8,384 bases of DNA from Verrucomicrobiales bacterium. GTDB taxonomy: Bacteria; Verrucomicrobiota; Verrucomicrobiia; Verrucomicrobiales; DEV007. The translations under genes were made by a program, and so were the position numbers. The stretch spans positions 1 through 8,384 of the forward strand of contig JAGNMT010000124.1 of NCBI GenBank assembly GCA_017991025.1, given 5' to 3'. Positions 1-6,323 of the stretch are shown piece after piece. The notes beneath the pieces were generated by a model, which saw only the letters and a program-made list of their open reading frames with translations, was not told the origin of the DNA and did no database searches. Each line of letters opens with the position of its first letter. The first letter of the stretch is position 1.

Positions 1-834
1 GATCCTGCCAAGCCGTCATCTTCATCCTCCTCAACCGCAATGAAACTGAGTCCGTCCATCGAAGAAAAGGCCTTTGCGGTTCTCCGTGAAGGCTTGAATG
101 CCACCGGAGATGAAAATTACTGGGTCACCATCCATGCCGCCGAGGGACTCACACTCGCTGGAAAGGGAGAGGAGACGAAGGTATACCTCGAGCCGAAACT
201 CGCGACCGAGACCGATGCCCAGCACCTCTGTGGTGTCGCCCGTGAACTCGTTCGCGCCGGGGACAGGGACAAAGTCAGTGTTCTCACCGAGGTGCTCGGC
301 CGCCCGGATTCTTTTGGACATACACATGCTGCGGAAAGTCTGTTTAAAGTCTTTGAAGTGGGAGACGAGGCCATCATGCGGAAGCGTTTCCACAACGGAG
401 CGGATGTGAAACTGCGTCTTATGGCGGCTGCGGCACTGGCCAGGAAAAATGCCGACGCCGAAGCTTTCGCTTTTATTCGTAAAACCCTGACGGGGAAAAA
501 TCCCGACGGCATCCAGATCTCCGCATGGATCCTCGGGGCCATCGGCGGTGCCGAAGACATCGAACCGATCCGGAGCCGCCTCGCCGATGCCCCTACGCCT
601 ATCATTCGCGCCTATCTGGAACATGCCCTCGCTGCGCTCGGGGATGCCGAAGGACTGGCTTCGCTGACGCGCAACCTCACCGATGCGGATTCCGCGATTC
701 GCACCTATGCCGCGACCTTTGCCGCAGACGCAAAAGCCTACTCGACGCAGGCGCAGTTGGAGGCGATGCTCGACGATCCCTTTCTCGACGCCCGCGTTCG
801 GGCGGCGGCAACCCTTTTACAGTTATCCCGATGA
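1..834 (+). CDS. HEAT-repeat protein, probably 5'-truncated by the window edge
   Basis: The protein is almost entirely alpha-helical repeats of about 26-30 residues. Counting from the ATG at 40, units lie near residues 28-54, 62-87, 95-118, 121-150, 157-182, 187-213, 218-244 and 249-264. They carry the alanine/leucine helix pattern and the acidic or proline turns of HEAT/PBS-lyase repeats, for example LRLMAAAALAR at 126-136 and AYLEHALAALGD at 191-202. Such repeats form scaffolds that bind other proteins; no catalytic motif is visible and the partner is unknown. The frame is open to base 1 and upstream of the ATG encodes DPAKP followed by six serines, which looks like a linker after a signal or lipoprotein sequence. 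I therefore prefer a gene running in from the left; a start at 40 (264 residues, no Shine-Dalgarno) is the alternative. The stop codon overlaps the next gene's start (ATGA at 831-834), which points to translational coupling with the aldolase. Confidence 0.75.
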   Translation, partial: DPAKPSSSSSSTAMKLSPSIEEKAFAVLREGLNATGDENYWVTIHAAEGLTLAGKGEETKVYLEPKLATETDAQHLCGVARELVRAGDRDKVSVLTEVLGRPDSFGHTHAAESLFKVFEVGDEAIMRKRFHNGADVKLRLMAAAALARKNADAEAFAFIRKTLTGKNPDGIQISAWILGAIGGAEDIEPIRSRLADAPTPIIRAYLEHALAALGDAEGLASLTRNLTDADSAIRTYAATFAADAKAYSTQAQLEAMLDDPFLDARVRAAATLLQLSR

Positions 835-1607
835 GACAAAGCAAGACCCTGAAACGTATCCGCGAAGGCGGCCTCGCCCGTTGTGCCAACCTCGGCAGCT
901 ACATCCCGCCCTACATTGCGCACGCCGCGCGGGCCGGGTATGATTGCATCTGGCTCGATCTCGAGCACCGCTCGATGGATTTCCGCGAGTTGCAGGTGCT
1001 CATGGCCCACTTCCGGATTTACGACATCGACTGCCTCCTGCGAGCGCCTACGCTTGAGAAGACGGGTCTCTATCGCTATCTCGAAGAAGGCGCGGCCGGT
1101 CTTATGATTCCGCACGTGTCCACGGCGGAGAAAGCGAGAGCTCTCGTGCAGGCTGTGAAGTTTCCTCCTCTCGGCGATCGGGGGCTCGACAATGCCGGTT
1201 TTGATTCGGACTACCGCATCACTTCGGACAACATCAAATACACCGAATGGGCGAACCGGGAGACCTTTCTCGTGGTGCAAATCGAGACCCCCGAGGCGGT
1301 TGAAAATGTCGAGGAAATCGCGGCGGTGCCCGGCGTCGATATGCTTTTTGTCGGTCCCGGTGATCTCGGATTGCGTTATCAACTCGCCGGTGATACGGAC
1401 GGGACGATGCTAGAGGCGGCTTTCGTCACTGTCGCCGCTGCTGCGAAAAGGCACGGCGTCGCCTGGGGTTGTCCGTCTGGAACGGTCGACGACATGAGGA
1501 AGCGCCGCGATCAGGGAGCGCAACTGCTCGCGAATTGCGGGGACTTCATGCTGCTCCGTGATGGACTCGATGACTCGTCGGCGATGTTTGATGAGGTGGA
1601 GCGTTGA
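831..1607 (+). CDS. HpcH/HpaI-family class II aldolase (2-keto-3-deoxy acid aldolase type)
   Basis: This 258-residue protein has the length of HpaI, GarL and RhmA, cytoplasmic metal-dependent aldolases that split 2-keto-3-deoxy or 4-hydroxy-2-keto acids into pyruvate and an aldehyde. The family signature residues are present: the WLDLEH segment (D43, E45, catalytic H46), R71 in LLRAP, the PPLGDRG loop (112-118), metal ligand E152 in VVQIETPEA and metal ligand D178 in FVGPGDLG. It should therefore be active. The substrate cannot be read from the sequence; 2-keto-3-deoxy-L-rhamnonate, 2-keto-3-deoxyglucarate and 4-hydroxy-2-oxo acids are all used in this family. I chose the ATG at 831 because the conserved N-terminus begins there and it overlaps the HEAT gene stop; the frame stays open further upstream but only as a shadow of the HEAT gene. 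No Shine-Dalgarno precedes it, consistent with coupled translation. The DUF4838 gene follows 37 bases downstream, suggesting a sugar-degradation operon. Confidence 0.9.
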   Translation: MRQSKTLKRIREGGLARCANLGSYIPPYIAHAARAGYDCIWLDLEHRSMDFRELQVLMAHFRIYDIDCLLRAPTLEKTGLYRYLEEGAAGLMIPHVSTAEKARALVQAVKFPPLGDRGLDNAGFDSDYRITSDNIKYTEWANRETFLVVQIETPEAVENVEEIAAVPGVDMLFVGPGDLGLRYQLAGDTDGTMLEAAFVTVAAAAKRHGVAWGCPSGTVDDMRKRRDQGAQLLANCGDFMLLRDGLDDSSAMFDEVER

Positions 1608-1644
1608 TGGGGCAGGGTTCGCCTTTTTATTCCGCCCTCCCTCA

Positions 1645-4059
1645 ATGCATCGGCGCTATCTTCGCGTAAGTCGGCTTCTGTTGCTTCTCTTCGTCACCGC
1701 GGCAGGTGCGCAGGAACGCCTGCTCATCGAAGACGGTCGTAGCGATTACGAAATCGTCTGCGCCCTTGAGGCAAATGCCGCGACGTCTCTCGCGGCCCGT
1801 GAGTTAAAGACCTGGATCGGGCAATCGTCCGGGCTGGAGCTGCCGCAGGTTTCGCAACCCACCCAAGGTCGGAAACATTTTTTCATCGGAGTCAATCAAT
1901 GGTCAGCGCTCGCCGGGGTGACGGCGGAGGGTCTCGATCCTGAAGGCTATCGGCTGGAAACGGTTGGGGCGGACATCCATATCGTTGGCCGTGATCTTCT
2001 GCGGGGCTCCCTGCGACCGAAGCGCACCAGCGCCACGCAGACGGGGAGCATGAGTGGTGTCTGCGATTTTCTGGAGCGCTGCCTCGGCATCCGGTTTCTG
2101 TGGCACGACAAGCTCGGCACCCTCGTGCCGAAACACGAGCGGGTCACCGTGCCTGACCTCGATATCGAGACCGCTCCGGCATGGTCCTATCGGCGCCTCG
2201 CCTATTCACCGGAGGAAAAGTGCGGGGATGATCTCTTCGGACGTCGTCTCCTGCTTGGGCACAGCCATACCGTGGCGCACAGTCATGCGTGGTTTCAGAT
2301 CATGCCGGTGGAGACCTACGGGAAGGAGCATCCCGAGTGGTTTGCGGAGATCGATGGTGAGAGAAGGACGGCTTATTACATGGAGCATCACGGCGGTCAG
2401 GTCTGCACCTCGAATCCCGAAGTGGTCGAGGTTTTTGCCAAAGCCGCCATCGCTTTTTTCGACGAACAGCCTGGCCGCGACATGTTTTCCCTTTCGCCCA
2501 ATGACGGCAGTGGATTCTGCACTTGTGAGAAGTGCCGTGCCCTTGATCATGGCGGCACGAGCCTCACGGATCGACTGATCACTTTCTACAACGCCATCGC
2601 GGAACGCGTCGACGTGAAGTATCCCGACAAACTGCTCGGGGCCTACGCCTACAGCTATTATCGCGATCCGCCCGTGACGGTGAAGGTGCATCCGAATCTC
2701 TACGTCGTGCACGCGACCAACACCGCTTTTCATCAGGGGCTCGGATGGCCGGAAGAACACGCTGCCGAAGAACAGTGGAGTGCCTCCGCGCCGCATCTTG
2801 CCAAGTATGACATCTACTACTCGCCCGACTCTTCGTTGAACCTCATCGCCCCGGTGACGAAGCATCTCGTCGAAAAGATCCGTGCGGAATCCGCGACCGG
2901 GATCGAGGGCGGGTATCTCTACATCGGGCAGAGTTACGAGCAGCTCGGGGCTGGGCATTTTCTGATGGCGCGGCTCATGTGGGATCCCGCTGTCGATACC
3001 GCGACGCTCGCGGCCGGCTATTATCGTTCGCTCTACGGGGATGCCGCAGTGCCGGTGCAGTCCTATTACGATCTGTTGGAGTCACGGCTGATCCAGGCAA
3101 AGTTTTCTCCGCTCGATATGAGCCTGCCTGCGGTGCGTGTCGCGTTGCGAAAGCATCCAGGTCCCGGCTCGACCGCTTATATTCTCTCAGCGTATGAACC
3201 GATTCTCGATGAGGCCTCGGCGCTGATGGAGACGGCAAAAGCGGGTGATCTCAACGCCGATGAGCGTGCTCGATTGCAACGTCTCCTTGACCAGCACGAG
3301 TTGCTCCTTACCACCGTGCGCGGCATGTTCGTCGCCGCGCGATTGGAGTCCGACGCCCGCAGTAATGCCGACGATGCCAAAACGCTGCTTGCTCTCATCG
3401 GGCAGCGCCAGGCCGTGCGCGAGCGACTCAAGGCCTACGCACCGAGTTTGTGTGCGAACCTCGATCTCGGTGATCTCGCCGAAACGCAGGCCATCGCACC
3501 GGGCGGACCGCTTGCGCAATTTTCCCGCAGCCTTCTCACCGGCAAGTCAACGGTGCGCTTTTTCCCCGGCGGTGATTTTGAGCAGGTGAAACCCGATCAA
3601 CTCGCCGCGAAATATCGTTGGGCTGCGACAGGCGCCGCCACCATCGCTCTCGAGGACGGGCATCTCCGCATCGAGGTTCCGGAAGGCGGCACCGGTGCGA
3701 TCTCCTTTTCCATCGACGTGAAACCCGGGACCAGTTACCGCCTCACGCATGCCCATTGGAACGATCCAGCACCGGCCCCTGTCGTCAACACCGACGAGGC
3801 CGATGCCACCACGCGCGGTGAGACGCCGATCGCCCCGCGCACCCGCGTGATCTTCCGGGACGCGAAAGGCGGTGCGGTCACCCGCAATCACTGGAGCGGA
3901 ATCGGCGCACATGAGATTACCAGGCAGTGGGATACGTTTCCGCACTTCATCCTGACGCCACCGGAGACCACTGGCATCGGGTTCACTTTGTTCCTCCAGT
4001 ATCCCGGCACCTATTTGCTCGATGACGTGAAGATCGAGGAATTGGGTGGTTTGGAATAG
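1645..4059 (+). CDS. Secreted DUF4838 (glycoside hydrolase-like) protein
   Basis: An 804-residue exported protein. Residues 1-22 form a signal peptide: basic MHRRYLRVSR, a leucine-rich core, then an AGAQ cleavage region. About 24-170 resembles the beta/alpha domain that precedes the catalytic domain in GH67 alpha-glucuronidases and GH20 enzymes. About 180-480 matches DUF4838: HPEWFAEIDGERR (229-241), QVCTSNPEV (252-260), and SPNDGSGFCTCEKC (284-297), with C292, C294 and C297 as the typical cysteine cluster. About 520-615 looks helical and 640-800 looks like a beta-sandwich of carbohydrate-binding-module type. DUF4838 proteins are common in Planctomycetota and Verrucomicrobiota polysaccharide loci, but I know of no firmly established activity; a glycosidase role is inferred. 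The ATG at 1645 gives a clean signal peptide; the frame is open back to 1558, but that stretch overlaps the aldolase. No Shine-Dalgarno is present and the upstream bases are pyrimidine-rich. An extra HSHTVAHSH cluster (206-214) is notable. Confidence 0.85.
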   Translation: MHRRYLRVSRLLLLLFVTAAGAQERLLIEDGRSDYEIVCALEANAATSLAARELKTWIGQSSGLELPQVSQPTQGRKHFFIGVNQWSALAGVTAEGLDPEGYRLETVGADIHIVGRDLLRGSLRPKRTSATQTGSMSGVCDFLERCLGIRFLWHDKLGTLVPKHERVTVPDLDIETAPAWSYRRLAYSPEEKCGDDLFGRRLLLGHSHTVAHSHAWFQIMPVETYGKEHPEWFAEIDGERRTAYYMEHHGGQVCTSNPEVVEVFAKAAIAFFDEQPGRDMFSLSPNDGSGFCTCEKCRALDHGGTSLTDRLITFYNAIAERVDVKYPDKLLGAYAYSYYRDPPVTVKVHPNLYVVHATNTAFHQGLGWPEEHAAEEQWSASAPHLAKYDIYYSPDSSLNLIAPVTKHLVEKIRAESATGIEGGYLYIGQSYEQLGAGHFLMARLMWDPAVDTATLAAGYYRSLYGDAAVPVQSYYDLLESRLIQAKFSPLDMSLPAVRVALRKHPGPGSTAYILSAYEPILDEASALMETAKAGDLNADERARLQRLLDQHELLLTTVRGMFVAARLESDARSNADDAKTLLALIGQRQAVRERLKAYAPSLCANLDLGDLAETQAIAPGGPLAQFSRSLLTGKSTVRFFPGGDFEQVKPDQLAAKYRWAATGAATIALEDGHLRIEVPEGGTGAISFSIDVKPGTSYRLTHAHWNDPAPAPVVNTDEADATTRGETPIAPRTRVIFRDAKGGAVTRNHWSGIGAHEITRQWDTFPHFILTPPETTGIGFTLFLQYPGTYLLDDVKIEELGGLE

Positions 4060-4134
4060 CGTGAGGTCAGATTTCTCTGTGCATTCCGTTCCGAATTTTG
4101 ATACGATCGCGGAGAGCGCCCTGACGGGGTTTCG

Positions 4135-5340
4135 ATGAATCTTTTTTCTCCTTCCACTCCACTTGAGGCTTTCGCTGACGATGGGCCGACCGCAGCAGTG
4201 CTTCCGCCCGCCGCGCAGGAGCAGCTTGATGAATTGTTTCAGGGGCTCATCGAGCAGAGCCCTCTTTCGATCGGGTACCCCTGCAGTCAGGAGTTCGACT
4301 ACCGCCCGCTCTATCGATTTCTCGGCCTCGCGGTAAACAATGTCGGCGACCCTTTCTCGGGCAGTAACTACCGGATGAACACGCACGCGATCGAACGTGA
4401 GGTCCTCGCGGATTTTGCGCGCTTCACCGGCTTCCGCGAGGATGAGATCAGCGGTGCCGGCCGGGCCTACTGGGGCTATGTCACCAACGGCGGTACTGAG
4501 GGCAATATGTATGGACTTTACCTCGCGCGGGAACTCTTCCCCGAAGGCATCGTCTATTTCTCCGAGGACACGCATTACAGCGTCGCGAAAATTCTGCGCC
4601 TGCAGCACAGTCGCAACATCATGATTCGCTCGCAGCCGAACGGGGAGATGGACTACGACGATCTCGAGGAGAGCTTGCGCATCCGCCGCGACACCCCGCC
4701 GATACTTTTTGTGAATGCCGGCACGACCATGACCGGAGCGATCGACCGCGTGGACCGCATTCTGGAGATCACCGGGCGGCTCTGCCTGCCGCATCATTAC
4801 CTCCACGTCGATGCCGCCCTTTCGGGCATGATCCTGCCTTTTGTCGATGACGCCCCTCCGTGGAATTTTGCCGATGGCATCGACAGTCTCTCGATCTCGG
4901 GGCACAAGATGCTCGGCAGTCCGCTCCCCTGCGGGGTGGCGCTGGCCCGCAAATCCCACGTCGACCGGGTCGCCCGCTCCGTCGAATACATCGGCGCGCT
5001 CGACACGACCATCAGCGGTTCGCGAAATGCGATCACACCCTTGCTCCTCTGGTATGCGCTACGGACTCATGACGGGGCAGCCCTTCGCGCCCGGGTGGCG
5101 CGTTGTCTCGATTGCGCGCAATACGCGGTTGACTCCCTGCGGGAGATCGGGATCGATGCGTGGCGGCATCAGCACTCCATCACCGTGGTCTTCCCTCGTC
5201 CGCCGCAGGCCATCATGGAAAAGTGGATCCTCGCGCCTTACGAGGATATCTGCCACCTCATCACCGTGCCGAACGTGGATCGCGCGACGATCGATGCCTT
5301 TGTGTCTGACCTGAAAATCGCTATTTCTTCCGGATCATGA
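4135..5340 (+). CDS. hdc: Histidine decarboxylase, pyridoxal-phosphate dependent
   Basis: A 401-residue group II decarboxylase predicted to convert L-histidine to histamine and CO2 in the cytoplasm (EC 4.1.1.22). It closely resembles the Morganella/Klebsiella-type bacterial enzyme of about 378 residues. Motifs in order: IGYP (46-49), YVTNGGTEGN (115-124, phosphate binding), THYSVAKI (146-153, with the ring-stacking His147), SQPNGEMDYDDL (166-177), HVDAALSGMILPFVDDA (224-240, with cofactor-binding Asp226), SGHKMLGSPLPCG (255-267, with Lys258 as the Schiff-base lysine), SGSRN (294-298) and AWRHQHSITVVFP (342-354). All catalytic positions I can recognise are intact. The N-terminus is about 20 residues longer than usual; a GTG at 4198 would give 380 residues, but I keep the ATG at 4135, which has a weak GGGG five bases upstream. 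It lies 75 bases after the DUF4838 gene and overlaps the tandem-ACT gene by ATGA. No antiporter is adjacent. Confidence 0.92.
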   Translation: MNLFSPSTPLEAFADDGPTAAVLPPAAQEQLDELFQGLIEQSPLSIGYPCSQEFDYRPLYRFLGLAVNNVGDPFSGSNYRMNTHAIEREVLADFARFTGFREDEISGAGRAYWGYVTNGGTEGNMYGLYLARELFPEGIVYFSEDTHYSVAKILRLQHSRNIMIRSQPNGEMDYDDLEESLRIRRDTPPILFVNAGTTMTGAIDRVDRILEITGRLCLPHHYLHVDAALSGMILPFVDDAPPWNFADGIDSLSISGHKMLGSPLPCGVALARKSHVDRVARSVEYIGALDTTISGSRNAITPLLLWYALRTHDGAALRARVARCLDCAQYAVDSLREIGIDAWRHQHSITVVFPRPPQAIMEKWILAPYEDICHLITVPNVDRATIDAFVSDLKIAISSGS

Positions 5341-5732
5341 AACAGATCGTTATTCCCGTTCCCAATCGTCCCGGAGTTGTCGCCGATGTTTCGGAGGCGC
5401 TGGGCGCGGCGGGCATCAACATCGAGGAAATGGACGCCGAAGGGGCGGTCGATAACGGTGTCATCATCCTCATGGTGGACCACTACGATGCCGCCCTGCG
5501 CGCTCTTCAGGAGGCCGGTTTTCAGGCTATCTCCGAGGATGCCCTCGTTCTCAAGTTACTCAATGAACCCGGAGCCCTCGCCAAAGTCGCCCGCCGGCTG
5601 GAACACGCGGCGATCAATATCCGCAGCCTGCGCATTGCCAAACATCTCGGAGGCAACACCCTCGTGACTCTCGTCACCGACCGCCAGGATGAAGCCAGAG
5701 AGATCCTGCGTGATTGTCTGGTTTCGTTGTGA
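5337..5732 (+). CDS. Tandem ACT-domain protein, probable amino-acid sensor paired with histidine decarboxylase
   Basis: A 131-residue cytoplasmic protein made of two ACT domains and nothing else: about 1-66 and 68-131. Each begins with a beta strand and the ligand-loop motif of the fold, NRPGVVADVSEALGAAGINI (10-29) and NEPGALAKVARRLEHAAINI (76-95). The spacing is the same in both, so an internal duplication is visible. ACT domains bind amino acids at domain interfaces and control enzymes of amino-acid metabolism; some stand-alone tandem ACT proteins exist whose role is unknown. No DNA-binding or catalytic domain is present, so it should act by protein contact or ligand binding. Its ATG lies inside the hdc stop (ATGA at 5337-5340) and no strong ribosome binding site precedes it, so translation is probably coupled and output comparable. 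From this I infer a regulatory subunit or histidine/histamine sensor for the decarboxylase; the ligand is not shown by the sequence. Confidence 0.88.
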   Translation: MKQIVIPVPNRPGVVADVSEALGAAGINIEEMDAEGAVDNGVIILMVDHYDAALRALQEAGFQAISEDALVLKLLNEPGALAKVARRLEHAAINIRSLRIAKHLGGNTLVTLVTDRQDEAREILRDCLVSL

Positions 5733-5890
5733 GGCGGATGAGGCCTGGCCCTGTTTGGCAGAACGCGAGCGGGTGAACCTTCCAGTTGTTACGACAGGGC
5801 CGGGGGCGACCCTGCTCCTTGATTTGCCTAATTCGTTGGGGCCGGTAGAATGAATTGCGAAATCTTTCGGGGCATGTCCCTTCCGAATTT
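5733..5890. other. Intergenic spacer with two competing short stems
   Basis: These 158 bases separate the ACT gene from the small membrane-protein gene. GGCCCTG at 5747-5753 is complementary to CAGGGCC at 5795-5801, and CAGGG at 5795-5799 can instead pair with CCCTG at 5810-5814 around a 10-base loop. The two pairings exclude each other. There is no T-run after either stem, so a standard intrinsic terminator is not evident. A frame beginning with TTG at 5855 runs into the next gene but shows no conserved content. I see no clear promoter boxes. Confidence 0.3.
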
Positions 5891-6292
5891 ATGGCAATAA
5901 AACTGACTGCATTCAGAAAGCGTTTTCTCGTAGCGGCAATCATCGGAGGGCTGTCCGCTGGATTCTATGGTCTCTATTGGGACTCTCGAAATCCGTTCGA
6001 TGACGTCGTCTTCCTTGTCGACTTGCCCGGAGCGAACGGAAGGCATGTCACATTTACCCCGACCTTTAGGGCGGCTCCGACTGTTCCCATTGGGCCGGTT
6101 GTTGGCGCTGACTATGGACGTCTGAGGTTCGCTGACTTCGATGGCGACGGAATTCACGAAGCGATTATTGAAACACGGCCCGGCCTTTTTGGCGGGCTTG
6201 AGTTCTACGTCGCCGAGCGGCACGTTCTCAAGTTTGATCGGAGTTCGGCCGGAGTTCCAAGCGTTGCTTGTATTCTGAGCGAGCGTCTTTAA
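5891..6292 (+). CDS. Small single-span membrane protein with DxDxDG calcium-loop-like motif
   Basis: A 133-residue protein I do not recognise as a named family. Residues 5-12 are basic (LTAFRKRF) and 13-30 form one hydrophobic segment (VAAIIGGLSAGFYGLYW), so it is an N-terminally anchored or exported protein with the rest outside the cytoplasm. Residues 79-94 read RFADFDGDGIHEAIIE. D82, D84, D86 and E90 fit the calcium-binding loop found in FG-GAP/VCBS-type beta-propeller repeats and dockerin-like loops. Only one such loop is present, too few for a propeller. I chose the ATG at 5891 because it puts the basic stretch directly before the membrane segment; a TTG at 5855 would add 12 residues. 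No Shine-Dalgarno is obvious at either. Its codons look more AT-rich than those of its neighbours, for example GCGATTATTGAAACA. It converges on the efflux gene, with only 19 bases between stop codons. Confidence 0.65.
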   Translation: MAIKLTAFRKRFLVAAIIGGLSAGFYGLYWDSRNPFDDVVFLVDLPGANGRHVTFTPTFRAAPTVPIGPVVGADYGRLRFADFDGDGIHEAIIETRPGLFGGLEFYVAERHVLKFDRSSAGVPSVACILSERL

Positions 6293-6294
6293 GA

Positions 6295-6323
6295 CCCGTT
6301 TTCCAGTGAGTTCATGGAACGGG
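6295..6323. terminator. Hairpin at convergent gene ends, possible bidirectional terminator
   Basis: CCCGTTTTCCA at 6295-6305 pairs with TGGAACGGG at 6315-6323 as a 9-pair stem with a two-base bulge, around a 9-base loop (6306-6314). It sits just after the plus-strand stop at 6292, and its loop contains the stop codon of the minus-strand efflux gene (6312-6314). The position suits a shared terminator, but neither side is followed by a clear T-run, so intrinsic termination would be weak. Confidence 0.3.

Noticed and set aside
525..830. Upstream in-frame extension of the aldolase frame
   Set aside because: It encodes an arginine-rich, low-quality sequence that is the out-of-frame shadow of the HEAT gene; the family N-terminus begins at 831.
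738..1382. 214-residue open frame on the minus strand
   Set aside because: Antisense to the aldolase, whose catalytic residues are conserved in the plus frame.
1558..1644. Upstream extension of the DUF4838 frame
   Set aside because: It overlaps the aldolase end and would place about 29 residues before a good signal peptide; the ATG at 1645 fits export.
2206..2958. 250-residue open frame on the minus strand
   Set aside because: Fully antisense to the conserved DUF4838 core, with no recognisable domain or signal.
3547..4959. 470-residue open frame on the minus strand
   Set aside because: It lies antisense to the end of the DUF4838 gene and most of hdc, both recognised by family motifs. Its translation shows no known domain; long antisense frames are expected in GC-rich genes.
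4088..5890. The 10-base string TTCCGAATTT occurring at 4088-4097 and at 5881-5890, both upstream of gene starts
   Set aside because: Spacing to the start differs (37 bases versus zero) and flanks do not match, so coincidence is the simplest explanation.
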